Below, one piece after another: positions 16,140 to 25,341 of a stretch of 47,295 nucleotides of DNA. Numbering within the stretch: position 1 is the stretch's first letter; each line of letters opens with the position of its first letter. Source of the stretch: Bacteroidales bacterium (GTDB lineage: Bacteria; Bacteroidota; Bacteroidia; Bacteroidales; UBA932); contig JAAYDZ010000047.1 of NCBI GenBank assembly GCA_012728975.1, forward strand, positions 1 to 47,295, in the 5' to 3' direction. The notes below the pieces were generated by a model. The model saw nothing but the letters and a program-made list of their open reading frames with translations. It ran no database searches and was not told the DNA's origin. The position numbers and the translations under genes were made by a program.

Positions 16140-18445
16140 TATTTTGACCTTTTTGCATCCTCTTTCTCTATAATTGCCAGACAATCAGCAACATCTAGAG
16201 TGGATGGATCGGTACCACGAGGAATTCTGTAGTTGTTTTTACCCTGTTTTATGTAGGGTCCGTAACGCCCATTTAAGATCTGGATCTTGTGCTCCGGAAA
16301 TTCAGCTATCTGTTTTCTACTCTCCTTTTGTGTATGTTCTGCAATAAGTTTTACGGCATCATCCATAGTGACGGTGTAGGGGTCAAGTTCCTTGGGTAGA
16401 GAGATAAATGTGGAGTCTTCTTTTGTAGAGCCTATTTTTATATAGGGTCCGAAACGGCCAATGGCTGTCGTAATAACTTTTCCTTTATGTTCACCGATAG
16501 TGCGAGGTAGTTTGAGGAGTTGGAGTGCATCCTTGAGAGTGATTTCCTCTATCAACTGCCCCCTCTTAAGGCTTACAAATTGTTTATCAGGGTCCTCATT
16601 GCTGCCTCTCTGTACCAACGGACCGAAGCGTCCCATACGTGCTATAACCGGTTTTCCGGTGGCGGGGTCAATACCGAGATGTTTTTCCATATTGGTATAG
16701 GTTCTGTCCTCAAGTGCATTGGTGACTTTTTCGTGGAAAGGTTCGTAAAAGTCGCTGATGACCTCATTCCAAACCAGAAGACCTTTAGCGATATTGTCAA
16801 AATCGGCCTCCACCTTAGCTGTAAAACCATAGTCGAGAATATCAGGGAAGTTGTCTGAAAGAAAGTCAGTCACTACCATTCCTATGTTTTCAGGGCAGAG
16901 TCTGTTTTTTTCGCGACCGACAACTTCCTTCTTAATTGTAGAAGATATAATACCTTTATTGAGGGTGATCTCTCGGTAATCCCTGGGAGTGCCCGGTTTG
17001 TCAGCCTTGATGACATAACCTCTCTGGAGAATAGTGGAGATAGTTGGTGCATATGTTGAGGGGCGGCCTATACCGAGTTCTTCAAGTTTTCTAACCAGAC
17101 TTGCTTCGCTATAGCGCTGCGGTTGCTTAGTAAATTTTTCAGTAGCAGTTATGCTCTCGTCAGTCATCCTCTGTCCGATGTTGAGATGGGGCAGCAGAGT
17201 GGCCTTTTCACTCTCATCCTCATCGTCACGTCCTTCGATGTATACCTTTAGGAATCCGTCAAATATGATTTGTTCTCCCTGTACAATGAACTTTTCACTG
17301 ATACCCTCTCCTGAGATGGTAATGTCGGTCTTTTCCAAACGGGCGTCAGCCATTTGAGAGGCAATTGTCCTCTTCCAGATCAGCGCATAGAGTCTCTTTT
17401 CGTTGGCATTGCCTTCAATTGAGGTATTGGAAATATAGGTGGGGCGAATAGCTTCATGTGCTTCCTGGGCCCCTTTACTTTTTGTTTTGTAGTTGCGAGG
17501 TTGAGAGTATTCCGCACCATACATCGAGGTAATGGTCTCTTTTGCAGTACCAAGCGCCATAGAGGAAAGGTTGGTTGAGTCGGTACGCATATAGGTGATG
17601 AGTCCGCTCTCGTAGAGTCGTTGTGCAATAACCATCGTCTGGCTTACCGAGAATCCCAGTTTTCTGGAGGCCTCCTGCTGGAGTGCCGATGTGGTAAAGG
17701 GAGGCGCAGGAGTACGGGTTATCTCCTTTTTCTCTATCGAGGAAATATCAAACGAGCATCCGTTGCACCGTTCGAGGAATGCCTTGGTCTCCTCAATAGT
17801 AGAGAATCTTTTGTCAAGAACGCCTTTAATGTGTGTATCGGATCCTTCAGGGATGAATATGCCCTCTACTCTGAAGTAAGGCTGAGCCTCAAATGAAGAA
17901 ATTTCTCTCTCTCTATCCACAATCAACCTAAGTGCTACCGACTGGACTCGTCCGGCGGAAAGTTTGGGTTGGATCTTTTTCCAGAGGATAGGTGAGAGTT
18001 CAAATCCCACCAAACGATCCAATACCCTGCGGGCTTGCTGAGCCATAACGAGGTTGGAATCGATGTTACGGGGATTATCTATGGCATTCAGTATGGCATT
18101 CTTCGTAATCTCATGAAAGACTATACGGCGACTTTTTTCTGCCGGAATATTCAATGTTTGCTGCAGATGCCAGGCAATAGCCTCCCCTTCGCGGTCTTCA
18201 TCAGATGCGAGCCACACCGTATTGGCTGTTTTTGCGGCGGCAGCCAGGTCGGAGACTACTTTCTTCTTATCCTTGGGTACTTCGTACTGGGGTTCAAAAC
18301 CATTTTCGATGTCAATTCCAAGATCTTTTTTCTTGAGATCCCGTATATGTCCGAAGCTGGACTTTACCGTAAAACCTTTTCCCAAAAATTTTTCAATGGT
18401 CTTTGCCTTGGCAGGCGACTCAACAATTACCAGATTCTCTCCCAT
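16139..18445 (-). CDS. topA: DNA topoisomerase I (type IA)
   Basis: 768 residues from the ATG at 18445, giving the family start MGENLVIVESPAKAKTIEKF; a longer frame from 18496 adds 17 non-homologous residues. It relaxes negative supercoils by a single-strand break. The TOPRIM domain includes WLASDEDREGEAIAWHL, and the catalytic tyrosine is Tyr285 in LITYMRTDSTNLS. The C-terminus has three repeats of the GRFGPYIK type (for example GRFGPLVQRG, GRYGPYIKQG) in place of four-cysteine zinc ribbons. It is divergent from PBP1A with 100 bases between them. Confidence 0.97.
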   Translation of the reverse strand: MGENLVIVESPAKAKTIEKFLGKGFTVKSSFGHIRDLKKKDLGIDIENGFEPQYEVPKDKKKVVSDLAAAAKTANTVWLASDEDREGEAIAWHLQQTLNIPAEKSRRIVFHEITKNAILNAIDNPRNIDSNLVMAQQARRVLDRLVGFELSPILWKKIQPKLSAGRVQSVALRLIVDREREISSFEAQPYFRVEGIFIPEGSDTHIKGVLDKRFSTIEETKAFLERCNGCSFDISSIEKKEITRTPAPPFTTSALQQEASRKLGFSVSQTMVIAQRLYESGLITYMRTDSTNLSSMALGTAKETITSMYGAEYSQPRNYKTKSKGAQEAHEAIRPTYISNTSIEGNANEKRLYALIWKRTIASQMADARLEKTDITISGEGISEKFIVQGEQIIFDGFLKVYIEGRDDEDESEKATLLPHLNIGQRMTDESITATEKFTKQPQRYSEASLVRKLEELGIGRPSTYAPTISTILQRGYVIKADKPGTPRDYREITLNKGIISSTIKKEVVGREKNRLCPENIGMVVTDFLSDNFPDILDYGFTAKVEADFDNIAKGLLVWNEVISDFYEPFHEKVTNALEDRTYTNMEKHLGIDPATGKPVIARMGRFGPLVQRGSNEDPDKQFVSLKRGQLIEEITLKDALQLLKLPRTIGEHKGKVITTAIGRFGPYIKIGSTKEDSTFISLPKELDPYTVTMDDAVKLIAEHTQKESRKQIAEFPEHKIQILNGRYGPYIKQGKNNYRIPRGTDPSTLDVADCLAIIEKEDAKRSK

Positions 18446-18515
18446 ATTCCATATTCTTTTCAAACTGAAATGCAAAGTAAGGGATAAAGAAACCAATTAT
18501 CCAAATTTTAATTGC

Positions 18516-18523
18516 TATTTTTG
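18516..18523 (+). promoter_or_regulatory. Promoter -7 box for the PBP1A-ddl-prmC unit
   Basis: TATTTTTG matches TAnnTTTG exactly, 22 bases upstream of the PBP1A ATG at 18546. This supports the short start, because the upstream in-frame extension would lie before the transcription start. Confidence 0.6.
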
Positions 18524-18545
18524 CACCGTCCAATCATTTTTATTT

Positions 18546-20918
18546 ATGACAAAAAATAAGATATCGGTCAATCGGAAGAAGTTTTTGAAGTGGTTTTGGT
18601 GGATTGTGCTGACACCTATAGCACTTTTCATACTTTTGGTCGCCGGCGTGGCCTTTTTTGCACATATTCCCTCGTTTGAGGAGCTCGAAGACCCAAAGAG
18701 CAACCTTGCAACGGAACTAATTTCCGAAGATGGCAAGGTCATAAACACCTATCACGTTGAGAACCGTTCATATGTTGCCTTTGAAGATTTACCGCCTCAT
18801 TTGGTCAAAGCGGCTATTTCCACCGAAGACGCACGTTTCCGCCGCCATTCAGGCATCGACTTCAGGGGGCTTGTTCGCGTTGTGGTAAAAACATTGATTA
18901 TGGGAGATCAAAGTCAGGGCGGAGGTAGCACCATTACTCAGCAGCTTGCCAAGACCCTCTATCCCCGTCAAGATGTTTCCAGTCGTATACCAGGTGGTAA
19001 ATTTGTCAAGCTTGTTACTATAAAGATAAAAGAGTGGATTACTGCGGTCAAGCTTGAGCGCAACTACACAAAGGATGAGATTGTGACGATGTATCTCAAT
19101 GCCATCTTCTTCGGCAGCAATGCCTATGGCATCAAATCGGCGGCTCTCACATTCTTTGACAAAGATGTGAGCGACCTTACAGTCGAAGAGAGTGCCTGTC
19201 TGATCGGAATGGTGAATAAACCTACCAGATACAATCCTGCCATTAATCCGGAGAATTCTCTAAAACGCCGCAACCATGTACTCAGGCAGATGGAAAAATA
19301 TAATTATCTCTCTTCTGCACAGTATGATTCCATAGTACAGATACCTATTGTGCTTTCATATCAGCAACAGGACCACAATGCGGGACTTGGTTCTTACTAC
19401 CGCGATATGCTCCGTCGCTATATGAATGCGAACGAGCCTAAACCCTCTTCCTATAGAGAGAAGGAGGACTATTCGGCTGATTCTACCCTTTGGGTGGACG
19501 ATCCGCTTTTTGGCTGGCTCAACAAAAACCTCAAGCCAGACGGCACCCAGTATAATCTCGATAAGGATGGACTTCGCATCTACACTACCATAGACTCCCG
19601 AATGCAGCAATATGCGGAAGATGCTGTAAAAGAGCATTTGGGCAAGGATCTGCAGAAGGTATTCTTCAATGAACTAAGGCGCAAACCCAACGCCCCCTTC
19701 TCCGCGGAAGCAACTCCTGAAATTACTCAAATGCTGATGAACCAGGCTATCAGGTGGAGTGACCGTTACCGCGAAATGAAAAAGGAGGAGGTTAGCGAAG
19801 AGGAAATCCTTAAATCATTTAAACAGAAGGTTCAAATGCGTCTTTTTGCCTGGAATGAGAATGGCTACATCGACACATTGATGACCCCTTATGATTCCAT
19901 CAAATATTACAAATCATTCCTTCGTGCTGCCTTTATTGCGATAGAGCCGCACACCGGTAAGGTTAAAGCATATGTAGGCGGACCGGATTATCGCTATTTC
20001 AAATATGATAATGCCAGACAGGGAAAACGCCAGGTGGGATCCGTTATCAAACCATTCCTTTATACTCTTGCTATGCAGGAGGGTTTTACCCCCTGTGACA
20101 AAGTGGTCAACATCCCTTACTCATTTCCCGTAGGAGATGAAGTTTGGACCCCCAAGAGTACCGACAGAGCAGAACACATAGGTAAGAGTGTCACACTCAA
20201 ATGGGGTTTGACGCACAGTTCCAACAATATCTCTGCCTATCTGATGAAGCAGTTTGGCCCCCAAGCCATGGTGGAAATGTGTCGCAAGATGGGTATCAGT
20301 TCGTTTCTTGATCCTGTTTATTCGCTTTGTGTGGGTTCTTGTGACATTTCCGTCTACGAAATGGTAGCTGCTTTCAATACCTTCCCCAGCCGTGGCGTCT
20401 ATGTCTCCCCGATGTTGGTTAATCGCATTGAAGACAAGTCAGGTAATGTGCTGGCCAATTTCTCTTCCCGCAAAAAAGAGGCATTAAGTGACCCTACTGC
20501 CTATCTGATGGTCAATCTTATGCAGGGCGTAGTAAATGAGGGTACGGCAGGTCGTCTCCGCTGGAAATATGGTCTTGGCAACAATATCGCAGGTAAAACC
20601 GGTACCACCAATGACCAATCAGACGGATGGTTTATCGGCTTTACTCCGAAACTGACTGCCGGAGTATGGGTGGGTGCTGAGGATCGTCAGGTACACTTTG
20701 AAAGTTTGACATATGGTGCCGGATCTAATATGGCATTGCCGATATGGGGAATCTTTATGCAGAAAGTATATGGCGATGAGAGCATAAGCATAGGTCCGGA
20801 GGATCTTTTCGTTCCCCCTCTTGGATGGAGCATGGATTTGTCCTGCACAGGAGACGATAGCGACCTGTCAAATGACAAAGTATTTGCTTCCGGTGATGAT
20901 CAAGTTTTTTTCAACTGA
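18546..20918 (+). CDS. Penicillin-binding protein 1A (glycosyltransferase/transpeptidase)
   Basis: 790 residues from the ATG at 18546. The frame stays open back to 18222, but that part is antisense to topA and lies upstream of the promoter box. A membrane anchor (about residues 13-38) is followed by the GT51 glycosyltransferase with the catalytic Glu in STEDARFRRHSGID and GGSTITQQLAKTLY. The transpeptidase has SVIK with Ser499 and Lys502, SSN in THSSNNISAY and KTGTTNDQSDGWFIG. It is a class A PBP making and crosslinking peptidoglycan. ddl starts 15 bases downstream. Confidence 0.96.
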   Translation: MTKNKISVNRKKFLKWFWWIVLTPIALFILLVAGVAFFAHIPSFEELEDPKSNLATELISEDGKVINTYHVENRSYVAFEDLPPHLVKAAISTEDARFRRHSGIDFRGLVRVVVKTLIMGDQSQGGGSTITQQLAKTLYPRQDVSSRIPGGKFVKLVTIKIKEWITAVKLERNYTKDEIVTMYLNAIFFGSNAYGIKSAALTFFDKDVSDLTVEESACLIGMVNKPTRYNPAINPENSLKRRNHVLRQMEKYNYLSSAQYDSIVQIPIVLSYQQQDHNAGLGSYYRDMLRRYMNANEPKPSSYREKEDYSADSTLWVDDPLFGWLNKNLKPDGTQYNLDKDGLRIYTTIDSRMQQYAEDAVKEHLGKDLQKVFFNELRRKPNAPFSAEATPEITQMLMNQAIRWSDRYREMKKEEVSEEEILKSFKQKVQMRLFAWNENGYIDTLMTPYDSIKYYKSFLRAAFIAIEPHTGKVKAYVGGPDYRYFKYDNARQGKRQVGSVIKPFLYTLAMQEGFTPCDKVVNIPYSFPVGDEVWTPKSTDRAEHIGKSVTLKWGLTHSSNNISAYLMKQFGPQAMVEMCRKMGISSFLDPVYSLCVGSCDISVYEMVAAFNTFPSRGVYVSPMLVNRIEDKSGNVLANFSSRKKEALSDPTAYLMVNLMQGVVNEGTAGRLRWKYGLGNNIAGKTGTTNDQSDGWFIGFTPKLTAGVWVGAEDRQVHFESLTYGAGSNMALPIWGIFMQKVYGDESISIGPEDLFVPPLGWSMDLSCTGDDSDLSNDKVFASGDDQVFFN

Positions 20919-20933
20919 TAATTCGCGCATTTT

Positions 20934-21944
20934 ATGACAAAGCGTAATCTTGCACTCATATATGGCGGAGACTCTGCTGAGGTGGGAATATCCATTCTGA
21001 GTGGTCGTAATGTTTCCCGCTATATCGACCGCTCTAAATACAATGTTTACCATGTGCTCCTTAAAGGCGCCTCATGGCAGGTAGTAGATGTTTCAGGAGA
21101 GGCCACTGAATCGAATCCTGAAGCAGGTATGACACTCTTGACCCAGGTGGATAAAAATGATTTTTCCTTTACTTGGCAAGGGGAAAAGATAAAGTTTGAC
21201 CTTGCGATGATAATGATTCACGGCACCCCGGGAGAAAATGGAGTGCTTCAGGGATATCTTGAGATGATGGGAGTACCTTTTACTACCTCTTCTTCTGCAG
21301 TTTCGGCTTCAGCTTTTGATAAACAGATATGCAAAGTCCTGTTAAGAGAGTTTGGATTTAAGTTAGCTCCGGATGTCTGCTTGAGAAAAGGAAAAGAGTT
21401 TTCAGTGAAAAATATTGTGGAGAAACTTGGGTTACCTCTGTTTGTCAAACCCTGTTCCGGAGGCAGCAGTTTCGGTGTCAGCAAGGTTTTGAAGGAGGAA
21501 GATCTGGAGGATGCGGTAAAACTGGCATTCAGACACAGTGATACAATATTGGTGGAGACATACATTAGCGGGCGTGAGATAACTCAGGGCGCATATATGG
21601 ATGGCGAGAAGATAGTGGCGTTGCCCGTGACCGAGATTATTCCTCATAATACCTTTTTTGATTACGAGGCCAAGTACAACGGTCTTAGCGATGAAATCTG
21701 TCCTGCGGATATCGACCCTGCAAAAGTTGAAGAGATATCTGCCATTACATGCAGTATCTACGATTGTTTGGGCTGCAGAGGTATAGTAAGGGTAGACTAT
21801 TTTCTCTGCGATGATGGCAGTGTGGTCTTTCTGGAGCTTAACACCGTACCAGGAATGACCGCAATGAGTCTGGTACCTCAGCAGATACGTGCTGCAGGGT
21901 TGGATATGATGCAGGTCATTACCGGCATCGCAGATATTACCTGA
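20934..21944 (+). CDS. ddl: D-alanine--D-alanine ligase
   Basis: 336 residues, usual for Ddl, an ATP-grasp enzyme that makes the D-Ala-D-Ala end of the peptidoglycan precursor in the cytoplasm. The start MTKRNLALIYGGDSAEVGIS resembles the substrate-binding N-lobe (GGxSxE). VKPCSGGSSFGVSKV is the ATP/omega-loop region, and FLELNTVPGMTAMSLVPQQ carries the metal-binding Glu and Asn. It lies in a tight unit with PBP1A (15 bases upstream) and prmC (13 bases downstream). Confidence 0.96.
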   Translation: MTKRNLALIYGGDSAEVGISILSGRNVSRYIDRSKYNVYHVLLKGASWQVVDVSGEATESNPEAGMTLLTQVDKNDFSFTWQGEKIKFDLAMIMIHGTPGENGVLQGYLEMMGVPFTTSSSAVSASAFDKQICKVLLREFGFKLAPDVCLRKGKEFSVKNIVEKLGLPLFVKPCSGGSSFGVSKVLKEEDLEDAVKLAFRHSDTILVETYISGREITQGAYMDGEKIVALPVTEIIPHNTFFDYEAKYNGLSDEICPADIDPAKVEEISAITCSIYDCLGCRGIVRVDYFLCDDGSVVFLELNTVPGMTAMSLVPQQIRAAGLDMMQVITGIADIT

Positions 21945-21957
21945 TCATTTTTCTTCA

Positions 21958-22833
21958 ATGAATATGACTCTAAAAGGGTTTGTAGATAAAGCTGCAAAGG
22001 ATCTTTCAGAACTCTATCCGGAGGCTGAGGCCAAGTCAATGGCTGTCAGACTGATTTCTCACTATCTTGAGGTGCCCGAGTACGCCTATCTGTCGGTTCC
22101 CGACAGGAACATTTCCAGCACAGAACAGCAAAAGTTGGATATAGCAAAGGATGAGTTGCTTAAATGGCGTCCGCTTCAGTATGTACTGGGTTTTACCGAG
22201 TTTTGCGGAAGACGGTTCAAGGTGCGCGAAGGGGTGCTAATTCCACGTCCCGAAACTGAGGAGCTATTTGAAATGATTATCGATGACCTGTCGGGAAAAG
22301 AGCTTGATGAGGGGCAGGAATTCAATATCCTTGATGTTGGGACCGGCTCGGGATGCCTTGCCTGGTCGCTGGCTGCGGAACTGCCCGGGGCACAGTTGTT
22401 TGGTTGTGATATCTCAGATGAAGCACTTAAGATTGCGACTAAGCAGAAAGTGAAAAATGCGGAAGGTTTGGTGCGTAGGCCTGTATTCTTTTGGGCAGAT
22501 GTGCTGGGAGTACCCCCTGCCGGTCTTCCACAATTCGATATAATTGTTTCCAATCCTCCTTATGTACTAGAGAGTGAGCGGTCACAGATGTATTCAAATG
22601 TGCTGGACTACGAGCCTGAAATGGCCCTTTTCGTTCCCGATGAAGATCCGTTGCGTTTCTATAGGGCGCTGTACTCTTGGGTGGGAGGCCTTTTGCGAGA
22701 GGGAGGAATCTGTTATTTTGAGATAAATGAACGTTTTGGAAGTGAAGTGGCTGCTCTTTTTGGCTCCGATGCTCTCGTTCTTAAGGATATCAATGGCCGT
22801 GACCGCTTTGTCAAATATATTTACAAGGCGTAG
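21958..22833 (+). CDS. prmC: Peptide chain release factor N(5)-glutamine methyltransferase
   Basis: 291 residues, normal for PrmC, which methylates the Gln of the GGQ motif in release factors. The N-terminal helical domain (about 1-75) is followed by VLIPRPETEEL, the SAM-binding ILDVGTGSGCLAWSLA and the catalytic NPPY at 199-202 in IIVSNPPYVLESE. It comes 13 bases after ddl and ends the unit. A second ATG two codons in is equally possible as the start. The unit is followed by 180 bases without a gene. Confidence 0.96.
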   Translation: MNMTLKGFVDKAAKDLSELYPEAEAKSMAVRLISHYLEVPEYAYLSVPDRNISSTEQQKLDIAKDELLKWRPLQYVLGFTEFCGRRFKVREGVLIPRPETEELFEMIIDDLSGKELDEGQEFNILDVGTGSGCLAWSLAAELPGAQLFGCDISDEALKIATKQKVKNAEGLVRRPVFFWADVLGVPPAGLPQFDIIVSNPPYVLESERSQMYSNVLDYEPEMALFVPDEDPLRFYRALYSWVGGLLREGGICYFEINERFGSEVAALFGSDALVLKDINGRDRFVKYIYKA

Positions 22834-22846
22834 CGTCATTTTTTGT

Positions 22847-22854
22847 TATCTTTA
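22847..22854 (+). promoter_or_regulatory. Weak promoter -7 box for the nagA pair
   Basis: TATCTTTA matches TAnnTTTG except at the last base. It lies just after prmC and would place the transcription start near 22860, giving a leader of about 150 bases before the first nagA. Confidence is low because the final G is missing. Confidence 0.3.
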
Positions 22855-22860
22855 TGATTT

Positions 22861-23013
22861 ATTTAACATATAATACAAAAACCAACATATTGTATAACAC
22901 ACAATCTCATAACTAACCTACAACCCCACCCCGTAACCCTTAACACTTAAAATCTCAGAACTCTCAATACTCAAAACTCACTACAGACTACATACTACAT
23001 ACCCACTACACAT
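22861..23013 (+). other. G-depleted leader upstream of nagA
   Basis: In these 153 bases I count 4 G against 48 C, with the rest A and T. Short irregular phrases such as CTCAAAACTCA and CTACATACCCACTACA repeat loosely. RNA transcribed toward nagA would have almost no G and so little secondary structure. No hairpin, riboswitch or small reading frame is apparent. Confidence 0.75.
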
Positions 23014-24168
23014 ATGTTAACTCAGATTATCAACGGTATTATCCACACTCCCTCAGGATGGCTCAAAGATGGTTCCATCATCATTAGTGATAACAAGATT
23101 CTGGAAGTTTCAAATTGCGACCGGCCTGTAGTCGGTGCTAAAATAATTGATGCAAAAGGGATGTACATCACTCCCGGTGGTATCGAACTCCATTGTCACG
23201 GTGGAGGCGGCCGCGACTTTATGGAAGGGACAGAAGAGGCTTTCAGAACAGCGGTGGCTACACATATGCAGCATGGCACCACCAGTATTTATCCGACACT
23301 TTCTTCCTCCAGTATGCCTATGATCAGGGCTGCTGTAGCCACTACCGAACAATTGATGGCAGAGAAGAATAGTCCGGTGCTGGGACTGCATCTCGAGGGG
23401 CATTATTTCAATATGAAAATGGCCGGAGGTCAGATTCCTGAGTACATCAAGGATCCAGATCCCAGCGAGTATATTCCACTATTGGAAGAGACCAAATGTA
23501 TCAAACGTTGGGACGCAGCACCGGAACTCCCCGGAGCCACTGCATTTGGCCGTTACATCACCAGAAAGGGGGTATTGGCCTCTATAGGCCACACCGCCGC
23601 CGAATACCACGAGGTGCTGGAGGCATATGAAGCCGGCTTCAGCCACGCCACACACTTCTACAATGCTATGCCGGGGTTTCACAGAAAAAATGAATATAAA
23701 TACGAAGGTACGGTAGAGAGCATCTACCTAATAGACGATATGACGGTTGAGGTGATCGGTGATGGCATCCATGTGCCTGCTACCATTCTTAAACTCATTT
23801 ACAAGATTAAGGGGGTGGAGAAGACAGCTCTGATCACCGATGCTCTTGCTTGTGCGGCTAGCGATAGTCAGGAGGCTTTCGATCCCCGTGTGATCATTGA
23901 GGATGGAGTTTGCAAACTCGCGGATCGCTCTGCCCTGGCCGGCTCCATTGCTACAATGGATCGTGTAATAAAGGCAGTAACCACTCAGGCCTTAATCCCC
24001 CTATTTGACGTAATTAGGATGATTTCTGAGACTCCTGCCCTTATAATGGGTATTCAAGATAGGAAAGGCTCACTCCGGAAGGGCAAAGATGCGGACATAT
24101 TGCTCATCGATAAGAACTATGACCTCTGCGGAGTGATTGCTATGGGTAAAATCATAAAACCCATCTAA
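23014..24168 (+). CDS. nagA: N-acetylglucosamine-6-phosphate deacetylase
   Basis: 384 residues, usual length for NagA, an amidohydrolase-fold enzyme that turns GlcNAc-6-phosphate into glucosamine-6-phosphate plus acetate during amino-sugar use and cell-wall recycling. All expected catalytic positions are present: H60 and H62 (ELHCHGGGG), E128 (GLHLEGH), H193 (SIGHT), H214 (HATHFYNAM), H253 (DGIHVP) and catalytic D276 (LITDALA). It is the first of two tandem related genes, 27 bases before the degenerate copy, and sits behind the G-depleted leader. No nagB lies nearby. Confidence 0.95.
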   Translation: MLTQIINGIIHTPSGWLKDGSIIISDNKILEVSNCDRPVVGAKIIDAKGMYITPGGIELHCHGGGGRDFMEGTEEAFRTAVATHMQHGTTSIYPTLSSSSMPMIRAAVATTEQLMAEKNSPVLGLHLEGHYFNMKMAGGQIPEYIKDPDPSEYIPLLEETKCIKRWDAAPELPGATAFGRYITRKGVLASIGHTAAEYHEVLEAYEAGFSHATHFYNAMPGFHRKNEYKYEGTVESIYLIDDMTVEVIGDGIHVPATILKLIYKIKGVEKTALITDALACAASDSQEAFDPRVIIEDGVCKLADRSALAGSIATMDRVIKAVTTQALIPLFDVIRMISETPALIMGIQDRKGSLRKGKDADILLIDKNYDLCGVIAMGKIIKPI

Positions 24169-24195
24169 TAACACCACAATTCAAATCACCGAACT

Positions 24196-25341
24196 ATGAA
24201 TTTTATACAGATATTCAACGGAAAGATCCTCACTCCACAGGGTTGGATCGATAGTGGCTCCCTGTTAATCAATGAAGGCCGTATTCTCGCCATTACAGGT
24301 AGTAACCTTCCTTTGGAAAATGCCGAACTTGTAGATGCCACTGGACGCTATGTCATTCCCGGGTATGTGGCAATGAATATCTACGGAGCAGCGGGCTACC
24401 AGTTTCATGATGGCACTGAAGAGGCTTTTAATGCCATAATCAATGCCCATTTGGCTCACGGTACTACTACTATATTCCCAACTGTGGGTACGGTAGGTTA
24501 TGAGAAACTGGTCGCAACAGGGAAACTATGTTCTAAATTGATGGAAGACGGCAACCGAATCATCGGAGGTCTGCACATTGTAGGCCCCTATCTGAGCTCT
24601 GAAATCACAAAAGGTAGATACGAGGTAAAACCCCCCGATCGCAAAATATACGAAAGCATTGTAAGCGAACTTCCCTGTATCAGGCGCTGGGATGCAGCAC
24701 CGGAGCTTCCGGGTGCTTGCGATTTTGCCCGTTTTCTTACAGAAAAAGGGATCCTGGCAGCTATTTCACATACTATGGCGGAGTACGAGGATGTTAAAGC
24801 GGGATTTGATGCAGGATTTACTCATGCTGCACAGTTATACAACTCTATGCCCGGATTTCACAAACGCCGTGAATATAAATATGAGGGTACTGTGGAGAGC
24901 GTTTTGCTGATAGATGGGATGACCACTGAGGTAATTGCGGATTGTGTCCATCTACCTGCAACCATTCTGCGTCTTGTATACAAGCTCAAAGGCGCCAGCA
25001 GGACTGCATTGGTGACTGCCGCACTTCGTTATGCTGCCTACGAGGGTAAAGAACTTGCTTTCTCCAAGGTCTATATAGACAATGGCGTTTGTAAATTCAA
25101 ATCCGACGATACTGTCGCCGGAGGGATTTCTACAATGGACCAGTTAGTCAGAAATATGGTAATCAGGGCTGATGTGCCCTTTGAAGATGCGGTCAGAATG
25201 GCATCGGAAACTCCGGCAAGAATAATGAATGTCATCGACCGTGTAGGCACTCTTGAAAAGGGAAAAGATGCTGATATACTTATGCTTGATAAGCAGTACA
25301 ACATTACCTCCGTGTGGAGCAAAGGTGTCAGGATTTTTTAA
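24196..25341 (+). CDS. NagA paralogue with degraded active site (probable pseudoenzyme)
   Basis: 381 residues, collinear with the preceding NagA and sharing long blocks such as RRWDAAPELPGA and EYKYEGTVES. The frame is intact. Compared with its neighbour, the HxH metal motif is N61 and Y63 (AMNIYGAAG), the metal Glu is V129 (GLHIVGP), one metal His is Q213 (HAAQLYNSM) and the catalytic Asp is A275 (LVTAALR). H192 and H252 remain. Classical deacetylase chemistry is therefore unlikely. It may regulate or partner NagA, bind a sugar phosphate, or have a new activity. Its last 14 bases overlap the convergent DNA-binding gene. Confidence 0.85.
   Translation: MNFIQIFNGKILTPQGWIDSGSLLINEGRILAITGSNLPLENAELVDATGRYVIPGYVAMNIYGAAGYQFHDGTEEAFNAIINAHLAHGTTTIFPTVGTVGYEKLVATGKLCSKLMEDGNRIIGGLHIVGPYLSSEITKGRYEVKPPDRKIYESIVSELPCIRRWDAAPELPGACDFARFLTEKGILAAISHTMAEYEDVKAGFDAGFTHAAQLYNSMPGFHKRREYKYEGTVESVLLIDGMTTEVIADCVHLPATILRLVYKLKGASRTALVTAALRYAAYEGKELAFSKVYIDNGVCKFKSDDTVAGGISTMDQLVRNMVIRADVPFEDAVRMASETPARIMNVIDRVGTLEKGKDADILMLDKQYNITSVWSKGVRIF

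Noticed and set aside
18222-18545. N-terminal extension of PBP1A by 108 codons
   Set aside because: It is antisense to the start of topA, lacks similarity to PBP1A proteins, and lies upstream of a good -7 box; the ATG at 18546 gives the normal N-terminus.
24196-25341. Calling the second nagA a pseudogene
   Set aside because: The frame is full length without frameshift or internal stop and non-catalytic blocks are preserved, so a pseudoenzyme fits better.
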